Source of the DNA: Marinimicrobium sp038419845 | GTDB taxonomy: Bacteria > Pseudomonadota > Gammaproteobacteria > Pseudomonadales > Cellvibrionaceae | Direction: 5' to 3' | NCBI RefSeq assembly: GCF_038419845.1 | Contig: NZ_JBCAQT010000016.1 | Location: 54,533-118,532, forward strand | DNA length: 64,000 nt | Part shown: positions 18,961 to 30,264 of the stretch, one piece after another | How positions within the stretch are numbered: the first letter of the stretch is position 1 | Layout of the letters: each line of letters starts with the position of its first letter | Program-made: the position numbers and the translations under genes | Notes under the pieces: generated by a model | What the model was told of the DNA's origin: nothing | What the model saw: the letters and a program-made list of their open reading frames with translations, nothing else | Database searches by the model: none

Positions 18961-20646
18961 ATGACCATGAGTGAAAGTTTTGCTGATCTATTTGAAGAGA
19001 GCTTAAAAACCGTTGATATGCAGCCCGGCACCATCGTGACCGGCGTTGTAATCGACATTGACAAGGACTGGGTCACCGTACACGCCGGCCTCAAGTCCGA
19101 GGGTGTCATTCCCGCCAACCAGTTCCTGAACGAAGAAGGTGAACTGGACCTGCAAATTGGCGACGAAGTACAAGTAGCACTGGAATCCGTCGAAGACGGC
19201 TTCGGTGAAACCCGCCTCTCTCGTGAAAAAGCCAAGCGTGCCGAATCCTGGAAAGTTCTGGAAGCGGCACACGCTGCGGACGAAGTGGTTAAAGGCGTCA
19301 TCAACGGCAAGGTCAAAGGTGGCTTTACCGTCGACGTTTCCAGCATCCGCGCATTCCTGCCCGGCTCCCTGGTGGATGTACGCCCCGTGCGCGACACCAC
19401 TCACCTGGAAGGCAAAGAGCTGGAATTCAAGGTAATCAAGCTGGATCAGCGCCGCAACAACGTCGTGGTCTCACGTCGTGCCGTGCTGGAACAGGCCAAC
19501 TCTGAAGAGCGTGAAGAGCTGCTGGCAACCCTGCAAGAGGGTATGACCATCAAGGGTATCGTCAAGAACCTGACCGATTACGGCGCCTTCGTCGATCTGG
19601 GCGGTGTTGACGGCCTGCTGCACATCACCGATATGGCCTGGAAGCGCATCAAGCATCCGAGCGAAATCGTGAATGTCGGCGACGACATTGATGTGAAAGT
19701 TCTGAAGTTCGACCGCGAGCGCAACCGCGTATCTCTGGGTCTGAAGCAACTGGGTGAAGATCCCTGGGTCAACATCACCGGTCGCTATCCGGAAGGCACC
19801 AAGGTCAAGGCCGTGGTGACCAACCTGACCGACTACGGCTGCTTTGCCGAGCTGGAAGAAGGTGTGGAAGGTCTGGTTCACGTCTCCGAAATGGACTGGA
19901 CCAACAAGAACATCCACCCCTCCAAAGTGGTACAGGTAGGTGACGAAGTTGAAGTCATGATCCTGGACATCGACGAAGAGCGTCGTCGTATCTCGCTGGG
20001 CATGAAGCAGTGCCAGGAAAACCCCTGGGACGTCTTCGCGCGCACTTACGCCAAAGGCGACAAGATCAGCGGCAAGATCAAGTCGATCACCGATTTCGGT
20101 ATCTTCATTGGCCTGGACGGCGGCATCGACGGTCTGGTTCACCTGTCCGACATCTCCTGGCACGAAACCGGAGAAGAAGCCGTACGCAAGTACAAGAAGG
20201 GCGACGAGCTGGAAACCGTGGTACTGGCCATCGATCCGGAGCGCGAGCGCATCTCCCTGGGCATCAAGCAGCTGGAAACCGATCCCTTCTCCGAATACCT
20301 GGCCGAGAACGACAAAGGTTCTGTGGTTAAAGGCATCGTGAAGGAAGTGGAAGCCAAAGCGGCGATCGTGACCCTGGCCGAAGACGTGGAAGCGACTCTG
20401 AAAGCCTCTGAACTGAGCCGCGAGAAAGTCGAAGACGCGCGCAACGTTCTGAACGTAGGTGACGAAGTCGAAGCCAAGATCATCAGTGCTGACCGCAAGA
20501 ACCGCTCCATCAACCTGTCTGTGAAATCCAAAGACGTGGTTGAAGAGAAGGCCGCAGTCAAGGAGCACAGTGCCAAGTCAGCGGAGCAAGCCTCCCCGAC
20601 CACACTGGGCGACCTGATCAAGGCGCAAATGAAAAACAAAGACTAA
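18961..20646 (+). CDS. rpsA: 30S ribosomal protein S1
   Basis: mRNA-binding ribosomal protein of 561 residues, the usual six-S1-domain length. The repeated S1 motifs are clear, e.g. VKNLTDYGAFVDLGGVDGLL, VTNLTDYGCFAELEEGVEGL and IKSITDFGIFIGLDGGIDGL. The start is ATG 18961 or 18967 (MSESFADLFEESLK). No normal Shine-Dalgarno precedes it, as in E. coli rpsA, whose structured leader mediates S1 autoregulation; I infer the same here. Neither cmk upstream nor ihfB downstream is adjacent, so the usual cmk-rpsA-ihfB order is broken on both sides. Confidence 0.97.
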   Translation: MTMSESFADLFEESLKTVDMQPGTIVTGVVIDIDKDWVTVHAGLKSEGVIPANQFLNEEGELDLQIGDEVQVALESVEDGFGETRLSREKAKRAESWKVLEAAHAADEVVKGVINGKVKGGFTVDVSSIRAFLPGSLVDVRPVRDTTHLEGKELEFKVIKLDQRRNNVVVSRRAVLEQANSEEREELLATLQEGMTIKGIVKNLTDYGAFVDLGGVDGLLHITDMAWKRIKHPSEIVNVGDDIDVKVLKFDRERNRVSLGLKQLGEDPWVNITGRYPEGTKVKAVVTNLTDYGCFAELEEGVEGLVHVSEMDWTNKNIHPSKVVQVGDEVEVMILDIDEERRRISLGMKQCQENPWDVFARTYAKGDKISGKIKSITDFGIFIGLDGGIDGLVHLSDISWHETGEEAVRKYKKGDELETVVLAIDPERERISLGIKQLETDPFSEYLAENDKGSVVKGIVKEVEAKAAIVTLAEDVEATLKASELSREKVEDARNVLNVGDEVEAKIISADRKNRSINLSVKSKDVVEEKAAVKEHSAKSAEQASPTTLGDLIKAQMKNKD

Positions 20647-20673
20647 GTTCCAGTCTGCGTTTTCCATTAAAAA

Positions 20674-20700
20674 AGGCCGGCATTTGCCGGCCTTTTTTTT
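20674..20700 (+). terminator. rpsA intrinsic terminator
   Basis: AGGCCGGCA-TT-TGCCGGCCT stem with eight Ts, 27 nt after the rpsA stop. The A-run in front could let it work on the minus strand too. Confidence 0.92.
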
Positions 20701-20787
20701 GGGTGGGCTCCGCCCACCGCAAAAAAGGGGACGGAGGGATTTAATTTTGATCAAATTGATCAAAAAATATTCCCTCCGTCCCCTTTT

Positions 20788-20788
<1 letters not shown>
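20701..20788. repeat. Truncated REP plus an 18-bp perfect inverted repeat between rpsA and metH
   Basis: 20701-20718 is a REP body (GGTGGGCTCCGCCCACC) lacking the GTA of its foot, fused to the terminator T-run. 20722-20739 and 20771-20788 are perfect 18-bp arms (AAAAAGGGGACGGAGGGA) around an AT-rich 31-bp centre containing two TGATCAAA blocks. The right arm touches the metH stop codon. It may end metH transcription; similar GGGGAC-A/G palindromes are widespread REP-like repeats in proteobacteria. Confidence 0.75.
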
Positions 20789-24501
<3,713 letters not shown>

Positions 24502-24607
24502 GGAGTACCTATTAACAGGAATTGAAGTTCAGGGTCGAAGTCATTCAAAAGGGCGGGAATTTTAGCAGATATGGGCGCCGCGCGCAGGTATTGGTCCTGC
24601 TGGCCCT

Positions 24608-24636
24608 TTGTGTCCTGCCCCGATATGCCGTAAAAT
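24608..24636 (+). promoter_or_regulatory. nfuA promoter
   Basis: TTGTGT (24608-24613) and TAAAAT (24631-24636) with a 17-nt spacer. The -10 is immediately overlapped by the probable IscR operator at 24635-24659. Confidence 0.6.
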
Positions 24637-24659
24637 ACCTGAGTAAATCAATCAGGTAT
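24635..24659 (+). promoter_or_regulatory. Probable type 1 IscR binding site upstream of nfuA
   Basis: A 25-bp site with perfect 8-bp arms ATACCTGA and TCAGGTAT around GTAAATCAA. It matches the published E. coli type 1 IscR consensus (ATASYYGACT...AGTCRRSTAT) at all but two positions. It covers the -10 and likely transcription start of nfuA, so [2Fe-2S]-IscR would repress nfuA when Fe-S supply is adequate. The match is seen; regulation is inferred. Confidence 0.72.
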
Positions 24660-24680
24660 CGGAGAATCACTATTACCGCC

Positions 24681-25268
24681 ATGGTTAATGTAGATATCAC
24701 AGAATCCGCCCAGCAGTACCTCAAAGAGCTTCTGGACAAGCAGAAAGACAGCGAGGGCGTCGGAATCCGCATGTTTGTCGCCAGCCCGGGCACGCCCCAG
24801 GCCGAGACCTGTATTGCCTATTGCCGGCCCGGTGAAGAGAAGGAAGACGATGAAATCGTCGAGCTGGAGGGCTTCAAGGCCTTTTTCGAAGGGCGCAGCC
24901 TGCCTTATCTGGAAGATGCCAAGGTCGATTACTCACCGGATCGCATGGGCGGACAGCTCACCATCCGGGCCCCCAACGCCAAGATGCCCCAGGTGAACGA
25001 CGACAGCCCGCTGGAAGACCGCGTCAACTACGTGCTGTACAACGAGGTCAACCCGGGGCTCGCCTCCCACGGCGGTAACGTCAGCCTGGTGGAGATCACC
25101 GACGATAACTACGCCGTTCTGCAGTTTGGCGGCGGTTGCCAAGGCTGTGGCGCCGTGGAAGTGACCCTGAAAAACGGAGTGGAAGTGGCGCTGATGGACA
25201 AGCTGCCGGAGCTCAAGGGCATCCGCGATGTCACCGACCACTCGGATCGCACCAACGCCTATATTTAA
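24681..25268 (+). CDS. nfuA: Fe-S cluster carrier protein NfuA
   Basis: Carries [4Fe-4S] clusters to apo-proteins; 195 residues. Residues 1-90 form the degenerate A-type domain, and the C-terminal Nfu domain has the cluster-binding GGGCQGCG (C153, C156). Start ATG 24681 gives MVNVDITESAQQYLKELL as in NfuA; the longer frame from 24522 runs through the promoter. A GGAGA lies about 15 nt upstream, rather far. Probably autonomous, controlled by the IscR site, and ended by the terminator at 25464-25494. Confidence 0.95.
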   Translation: MVNVDITESAQQYLKELLDKQKDSEGVGIRMFVASPGTPQAETCIAYCRPGEEKEDDEIVELEGFKAFFEGRSLPYLEDAKVDYSPDRMGGQLTIRAPNAKMPQVNDDSPLEDRVNYVLYNEVNPGLASHGGNVSLVEITDDNYAVLQFGGGCQGCGAVEVTLKNGVEVALMDKLPELKGIRDVTDHSDRTNAYI

Positions 25269-25313
25269 TACAATGGTCAGGCTTCGCCTTGCCCGCCCTG
25301 TATTGGGCTTTGT

Positions 25314-25442
25314 GGTGGGCGGAGCCCACCCTACGAAGAAAAGCGCCGGAGCCCACCCTACGAAGAAAAGCGCCGGAGCCCACCCTACGAAGAAAAGCGC
25401 CGGAGCACACCCTACGAAGAAAAACGCCGGAGCCCTCCCTAC
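25314..25442 (-). repeat. REP followed by four 27-bp tandem repeats
   Basis: 25314-25334 is a minus-strand REP. After it come four copies of a 27-bp unit (25335-25361, 25362-25388, 25389-25415, 25416-25442), each ending in a half REP reading AGCCCACCCTAC. The unit is a REP half plus a GAAGAAAAGCGCCGG spacer. The last two copies carry substitutions. Three frames stay open across it only because 27 is divisible by three. Confidence 0.9.
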
Positions 25443-25463
25443 GTGGGTGGCCGGTGCCCATCT

Positions 25464-25494
25464 AAAAAGCCCGCCGTCAAAAGCGGGCTTTTCA
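25464..25494 (+). terminator. nfuA terminator
   Basis: AAAAGCCCGC-CGTCAAAA-GCGGGCTTTT hairpin. A-run and T-run are both present, so it may serve both directions. A further REP (25499-25519, plus) follows. Confidence 0.8.
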
Positions 25495-25498
25495 GGTT

Positions 25499-25519
25499 GT
25501 AGGGTGGGCTCCGCCCACC
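25499..25519 (+). repeat. REP between nfuA and the OB-fold-like gene
   Basis: GTAG foot plus GGTGGGCTCCGCCCACC, 28 bp from the stop of the convergent downstream gene. Confidence 0.85.
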
Positions 25520-25547
25520 GTCTTTTTAAGCCGCATAACGGACCGGC

Positions 25548-26198
25548 CTAATTGGCGCTTTCATCTGACAGCGTCATCACGTGCTCTGCCATCAGTTTCC
25601 GGTTCGAGAAGATTCCCACGCCGGTATTGATATCGCCCGTGACCGTAACCAGGTCACCTTGTTCCAGAGTCTGGAATCGGCTCTCATCCATGGGGTTGTA
25701 ATCCATGGAGCTGGTATCGACCGTGACCTCTCTGAGGCCGGAGTCAATTTTGAATTCACGCCCGTCCACTTCGGTGATCGTTCCGGTCACGGAGAGGGCA
25801 CCGACCACCACGGGAACACTGGGCGCTATATCAATGTCTTCGAAACTCTCTTCGTCTTCGGCACTGGCATAGAAGTAAGTGCCCAGCCCTTCGACAAAGA
25901 TACTGCTGGCATCAATGGTCGTTTTCTCGTAAGTCTCGTCGTTGACTTTGCCGTACACCGTAACGCTATCGTCTTCCAGCACGGCCTCATTGTTGTCATA
26001 CCATTCCCAATCTTTCATGGTGACGGTCACGTTTCCGTCGCCATAGTCCAGGGTAAAGCTCTCATCGGCGGTGCTGGAGACTTCCCCGCTCAATGTGATC
26101 CAGGAACTGTCCGGATCAAGGTAGGGTGGAGCGGCAAGGGCGGCGCCTGACAGCGACGCGGCCGCGACAAAACCTATCGTGCACAAGGTGGTGCGCAT
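25548..26198 (-). CDS. Exported OB-fold-like protein of unknown function
   Basis: 216 residues with a clear signal peptide (MRTTLCTIGFVAAASLSGAA, cut after ALA near residue 22). The mature protein appears to hold two similar beta-rich modules, about 25-110 and 120-216, each built on ITLSG/VTGTI-type strands and ending in V(T)VYGKVND or VTVTGDINT. This resembles periplasmic bacterial OB-fold (BOF/YgiW-like) or DUF5666 proteins that bind small ligands or ions. It is strongly acidic. ATG 26198 has GGAGG 7 nt upstream; the longer frame from 26240 lacks one. Function unknown. It lies downstream of the epimerase/VKOR fusion gene, separated by a hairpin. Confidence 0.75.
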   Translation of the reverse strand: MRTTLCTIGFVAAASLSGAALAAPPYLDPDSSWITLSGEVSSTADESFTLDYGDGNVTVTMKDWEWYDNNEAVLEDDSVTVYGKVNDETYEKTTIDASSIFVEGLGTYFYASAEDEESFEDIDIAPSVPVVVGALSVTGTITEVDGREFKIDSGLREVTVDTSSMDYNPMDESRFQTLEQGDLVTVTGDINTGVGIFSNRKLMAEHVMTLSDESAN

Positions 26199-26229
26199 AA
26201 CTCGACCTCCATTGGCAATTAGTAGAAAC

Positions 26230-26265
26230 AAAGAGTCCATCAGTGTTGGACTTGATGAACTCTTT
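26230..26265 (-). terminator. Hairpin between the epimerase/VKOR gene and the OB-fold gene
   Basis: 13-bp arms AAAGAGTCCATCA (26230-26242) and TGATGAACTCTTT (26253-26265) with one mismatch. Minus-strand transcripts leaving the hairpin enter TGTTTCT, a weak T tract. Probably ends the upstream gene. Confidence 0.55.
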
Positions 26266-26338
26266 TCTGTTGTGTCTACCTTTGACCTTATGGTGTTTAT
26301 CGAGAATTCAACCCCCTCGGTATTTCCGCTGATCTGTG

Positions 26339-28828
26339 TTACTTCAGAGCGCGGCTCCAGCGACCATAACGCCCGTTGATCGGGCCGCGCCGGACACTCA
26401 GTGCCATCAGGGCGAGACCGCAGATGATGCTCGAAACAATGGCCTTCAGGCCCACGACGTAAATAAACGGGGTTACCAGCAATACGGCCGCCAAAGGCAC
26501 GATCAACCAGCGCACGGGGCGTGCGGACTCGGCCATACCGATGGCGGCGAGGGTAATCACCAGCGCGCCGATCAGATGGTCCCAGTCGGCCATGCCGCCC
26601 TCATTGCCCAGCGTGACCCGGGTAAACATCAGCCAGAGACCGATCAGAAGGCAGAGGCCGAGGTTCCACGGCAGATTGACGCCGGTCACCAGGCTGTCGC
26701 GCAGGATACAGAGCGGATTTCTCTGGAAGTTTTCCCCGGTCGGTTCGGACTTGCCCTCGTCAGTGTCGCCGGTGAAGAAAATCTTCAGGACGGGTGCCCC
26801 GGCCTTGTACCGCCGGTGGAGAAATTCCCCGGTAGCGACAAATTCGTTAAAGGCGTAAGCGATCTGCAACAGCATCAGGGCAGCGGTAATCAGGCACAGC
26901 GTGCACCAGGTGCCAATGAGTATTGGCTGGATAATGATGAAGGTGATGGACACCACACCCAGGGGAACAATCAGAACACCAAAGGAGGCCACCAGCCAGG
27001 GCATGGTGCGCCAGCGCTGAGTCGTCCCGATCAGGCCGATGAGAATTTCCAGAGCGTAGACAATGGCACCCATCCCGGCGTCGGACACCGGAAAGGATTC
27101 GGACAGGTCCGAGGTGATGACCGCCTCGGTTCCGTTCTGATTGCCCGCTCCGCCGAGCCCGGCGAAAAACGGATCCCAGACGGCGTCAATATGACCGAGC
27201 TGAAGTGCGGCCATATAGCGTGAGAGGAAAAAACCCACCAGCGCCAGGCCAATGACCGGCGCCCGTTGAAGCCAGCTGGAGGGGTTGTTGTCCCAGCCCG
27301 GCGGCGTAGTCGGCCCGGTGGTGGCGGCCACGGGCGAGACGCCGGGGGCGGGCCTCAGCGCGGCGGCGAAGCCGATGGCCAGCATCCCGACCAGGGTGCT
27401 GTTGAGGTACCCGGCCGCACTCTCGGTCCAGAAAGCGAGTGGCGCGAACAGCACCCACAGGCCGATGGCGGCGCACACCCAGCGTGCCCAGGCGAGCTTC
27501 CAGGAAAGCGACAGCCCGGCAAAGCCGATCAGCAGTGCCCCGGAGGCCCAGTCGCTGTAGGCCAGACCCGTATCGGTGTAGCCCAGCAGGGCGGGGGAGA
27601 ACAGCAACCACAGACCCAGCACCATATTGACGAAATGCGCCCAGAGGTTCTGATTGTGCTGGCTCAGAAACTGACGGTGATGTTGCTTGAGTACCCGCTC
27701 GGGGTGGTGGCCGCGTTCGTCCGCCTCGGCGAGCCAGTCGGGCGGCGTGACCCCGTTGCTTTCATACCAGCCGTGTGGATCCTTTTTCAGGTTGTCCACG
27801 ATGGCGGGCAGGGTGTCGAACAGGCTGTGCCTGGGCTTCCAGTCCAGTTGCTCCCGGGCGCGGCTGGCATCCAGTTCATAGTGGTCACTGGCCAGATCAA
27901 TCATGAAGGGGCGAATGAACGGCTTTTCGCCCTTATCGAAATCATCAGGTACCACCGGCTCGGACTTCTCCTCCACCAGCGCTCCGGTTTTGGCGACGGG
28001 TTTGGGGACCGACACCGTCGCCCACTTTTCCTTGCCGTGAAGCAGTTCACCCAGACGATTCTGTATGGCTTCGTAGGTGTCGCTACGCTCTTCCCCCACG
28101 AGAATGGCGTCTGCTTTGGGCAGCTCCTTTCGCCGATCAATGGTTCGATGAAAGGCGTCGATCATGTCTTCCTTGTGAACATAGGCCTGACCGACGCCGG
28201 TGTTGCCGGCATACAGATGGCTTTTGAGATTGTGTTCGTAAATGCGGGCAATCTGATGAGCCAGAGTGGGAACGCAGTTGTTCTCATCATAGAGGCCCGC
28301 CAGACGCAACAGGGTGTAGGGAATATCGCCGGCGTTCTCTTCAATGACCGCTTCCGTATCGGCCTTGGATTGAGGGTAAATCCAGCGCGGACCAATGGGT
28401 GAGTCCTCAGTGATCTTCTGGCCCGGATAGGTGGGGCGATGGACCAGCATGGTGCTTGAATAAATGAACCGCTCGACATTGAATGCCTGCAGTGCTTCGA
28501 GGAGATTCTTCGTACCCTCGACGTTGACCTTGTCGTACATCGGAGAGTGTTCGCCGGAGAAGTCAAAGTAAGCGGCCAGGTGCACAACGGCCGCAAGCTC
28601 CCGGGTATGATCGTCGGCGATTGTCTGCAATGCCAGTTTGACTGAGTCCAGAGAAGTGAGATCGAAGGTATAGCTGGCGTCAGCCTCATCGGTCTCGAAC
28701 ATATCCAGCGCGATGATGCGATATTGATCGCGCAGAGCACGGGTCAGGGCTGTTCCTATCCCGCCAGCGGCACCGGTGATCAATACATACGGTTTGTTTG
28801 CGGGTGTTGGCTCCTTCTTTTCTGCCAT
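26339..28828 (-). CDS. Fusion of NAD-dependent epimerase, SPW-repeat and VKOR-like membrane domains
   Basis: 829 residues. 1 to about 350 is an extended SDR epimerase/dehydratase (ITGAAGGIG at 17-25, FIYSSTMLVH, catalytic Y151-x-x-x-K155). About 395-490 is an SPW-repeat membrane module (NMVLGLWLLFSPALLGY; GLWVLFAPLAFW). About 520-665 is a vitamin-K-epoxide-reductase-like helical domain whose WCTLC gives the redox pair C642/C645. 720-829 is a further SPW-like helical module. The external loop where VKORs carry a second, shuttle Cys pair (about 545-585) has no cysteine. The soluble enzyme should be cytoplasmic, joined to about 10 membrane helices. ATG 28828. Likely redox- or lipid/sugar-linked at the inner membrane, but the reaction is unknown. 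Confidence 0.8.
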   Translation of the reverse strand: MAEKKEPTPANKPYVLITGAAGGIGTALTRALRDQYRIIALDMFETDEADASYTFDLTSLDSVKLALQTIADDHTRELAAVVHLAAYFDFSGEHSPMYDKVNVEGTKNLLEALQAFNVERFIYSSTMLVHRPTYPGQKITEDSPIGPRWIYPQSKADTEAVIEENAGDIPYTLLRLAGLYDENNCVPTLAHQIARIYEHNLKSHLYAGNTGVGQAYVHKEDMIDAFHRTIDRRKELPKADAILVGEERSDTYEAIQNRLGELLHGKEKWATVSVPKPVAKTGALVEEKSEPVVPDDFDKGEKPFIRPFMIDLASDHYELDASRAREQLDWKPRHSLFDTLPAIVDNLKKDPHGWYESNGVTPPDWLAEADERGHHPERVLKQHHRQFLSQHNQNLWAHFVNMVLGLWLLFSPALLGYTDTGLAYSDWASGALLIGFAGLSLSWKLAWARWVCAAIGLWVLFAPLAFWTESAAGYLNSTLVGMLAIGFAAALRPAPGVSPVAATTGPTTPPGWDNNPSSWLQRAPVIGLALVGFFLSRYMAALQLGHIDAVWDPFFAGLGGAGNQNGTEAVITSDLSESFPVSDAGMGAIVYALEILIGLIGTTQRWRTMPWLVASFGVLIVPLGVVSITFIIIQPILIGTWCTLCLITAALMLLQIAYAFNEFVATGEFLHRRYKAGAPVLKIFFTGDTDEGKSEPTGENFQRNPLCILRDSLVTGVNLPWNLGLCLLIGLWLMFTRVTLGNEGGMADWDHLIGALVITLAAIGMAESARPVRWLIVPLAAVLLVTPFIYVVGLKAIVSSIICGLALMALSVRRGPINGRYGRWSRALK

Positions 28829-29003
28829 GACTCTATGCCCCTTTGATTGGATCAAAGACAATAAAAATGGGAGAAAAACGTAACGTGATTGCAAAACTGT
28901 TTTTTCAGACTAACACGATCTGCTGTTGCGTCAAATTGAGGGGGGAGAGGGCGTGGGCGGCCGTGCTAGGGCCCGAATGCAGGAAAACAGAAGTTTCTTG
29001 TAT
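28829..29003. other. Leader of the epimerase/VKOR gene
   Basis: No gene seen. It should contain the minus-strand promoter of the fusion gene; I find no convincing -10/-35 or operator. Confidence 0.4.
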
Positions 29004-29032
29004 AAAAAAAAGCGCCCGGTGGGGGCGCTTTT
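29004..29032 (-). terminator. Terminator of the DAHP synthase gene
   Basis: On the minus strand AGCGCCC-CCAC-CGGGCGCT-type hairpin followed by eight Ts, 30 nt after the gene's stop. Confidence 0.88.
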
Positions 29033-29062
29033 CAGAAGCGTGCGAGACGATAAAAACAGGCA

Positions 29063-30136
29063 TCAGACCCGTTTTTTCAGGTGGTCCTTGATCTTGTCGC
29101 GCATGCCCTTGATGGCTTTCTCGGTGGTATCCCAATCAATGCAGGCATCGGTAATGGACACGCCGTACTTCAGGTCCTTGAGATCGTCCGGAATCTTCTG
29201 ATTGCCGGCACCGATGTGGCTCTCGACCATCAGCCCGATAATGGACTGGTTGCCCTCCATGATCTGGTTGGCGACATTGTCGATCACCAGCGTCTGCAGC
29301 TCATGGTTCTTGTTGGAGTTGGCGTGACTGCAATCGACCATGATGTTGGGCGGGTTGACGCCGGCGCTTTCCAGCTCCTGTTCGCACATGGTGACGCTGA
29401 CCGAATCGTAATTCGGTTTGCCGTTGCCGCCGCGCAGCACCACGTGGCCGTAGGAGTTACCCCGGGTATGCACAATGGAGACCTGACCCCCGGTGTTGAT
29501 GCCCAGGAAACGGTGGGGCTTGGAAACGGATTTGAGCGCATTGATCGCCACCGTCAGACTGCCGTCGGTGCCGTTTTTGAAGCCCACCGCGCCGGACAGG
29601 CCGCTGGCCATTTCCCGGTGGGTCTGGGATTCGGTGGTACGCGCGCCGATGGCCGACCAGCTGATCAGATCCTGCATGTACTGGGGCGAAATCGGATCCA
29701 GCGCCTCAGTGGCGGCGGGCAGGCCGGTTTCGGCGATATCGAGCAGCAGCTTGCGGCCGATATGCAGCCCTTCCTGAATCTTGAAGGAGTCGTTCAGGTA
29801 GGGATCGTTGATCAGACCTTTCCAGCCGGTGGTGGTCCGGGGCTTCTCAAAATAGACGCGCATCACGATATAGATGGTATCGCTGACCTCATCGGCGAGC
29901 TTTTTCAGCCGCTGGGCATAGTCCTTGGCGGCTTCCACATCGTGAATGGAGCAGGGGCCAATCACCACGAATATCCGGTGGTCCTTGCGATCGAGGATAT
30001 TGCGAATGGTTTCCCGGCCCTGGGTGACAACCTCCCGAGCCTTGTCGCTCATGGGCAACTCGCGCTTGAGGTCATCCGGCGAGATCAGCAGCTCCTGGGA
30101 GACTACATTGAGATCGTCTATTTGAGTATTGGTCAT
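29063..30136 (-). CDS. aroF: 3-deoxy-7-phosphoheptulonate synthase, class I (AroF-like)
   Basis: First step of the shikimate pathway (PEP plus erythrose-4-P); 357 residues. Type I beta DAHP synthase motifs: VVIGPCSIHD, MRVYFEKPRTTTGWKG, ARTTESQTHREMASGLS, VGFKNGTDGSL and DCSHANSNK. The segment ATEALDPISPQYMQDLISWS and LGINTGGQVS look more like the tyrosine-sensitive AroF than AroG; the isozyme label is therefore inferred. It feeds the pheA and tyrA-aroA enzymes encoded elsewhere in this window. No TyrR-type palindrome was recognised upstream. Confidence 0.9.
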   Translation of the reverse strand: MTNTQIDDLNVVSQELLISPDDLKRELPMSDKAREVVTQGRETIRNILDRKDHRIFVVIGPCSIHDVEAAKDYAQRLKKLADEVSDTIYIVMRVYFEKPRTTTGWKGLINDPYLNDSFKIQEGLHIGRKLLLDIAETGLPAATEALDPISPQYMQDLISWSAIGARTTESQTHREMASGLSGAVGFKNGTDGSLTVAINALKSVSKPHRFLGINTGGQVSIVHTRGNSYGHVVLRGGNGKPNYDSVSVTMCEQELESAGVNPPNIMVDCSHANSNKNHELQTLVIDNVANQIMEGNQSIIGLMVESHIGAGNQKIPDDLKDLKYGVSITDACIDWDTTEKAIKGMRDKIKDHLKKRV

Positions 30137-30264
30137 TAGCTGGTCAATCCATAGAGATTTATTGAGAATTCAGCTCTATTCTACTGAAATTAGAGTGCTT
30201 TTTGGGAGATTTTTAGCGATGGCGTCCATAGCATCAATCTATTATTTTTGGGGTCCTTTATTAA

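Noticed and set aside
24502..24634. Cobalamin riboswitch for metH
   Set aside because: Only about 130 bp separate metH from the nfuA promoter and no B12-box or riboswitch fold was recognised.
25228..25551. Open frames with a 9-residue repeat (TLRRKAPEP-like) across the nfuA 3' region
   Set aside because: They arise from the 27-bp half-REP tandem repeat, run through the nfuA end and terminator, and have no ribosome site.
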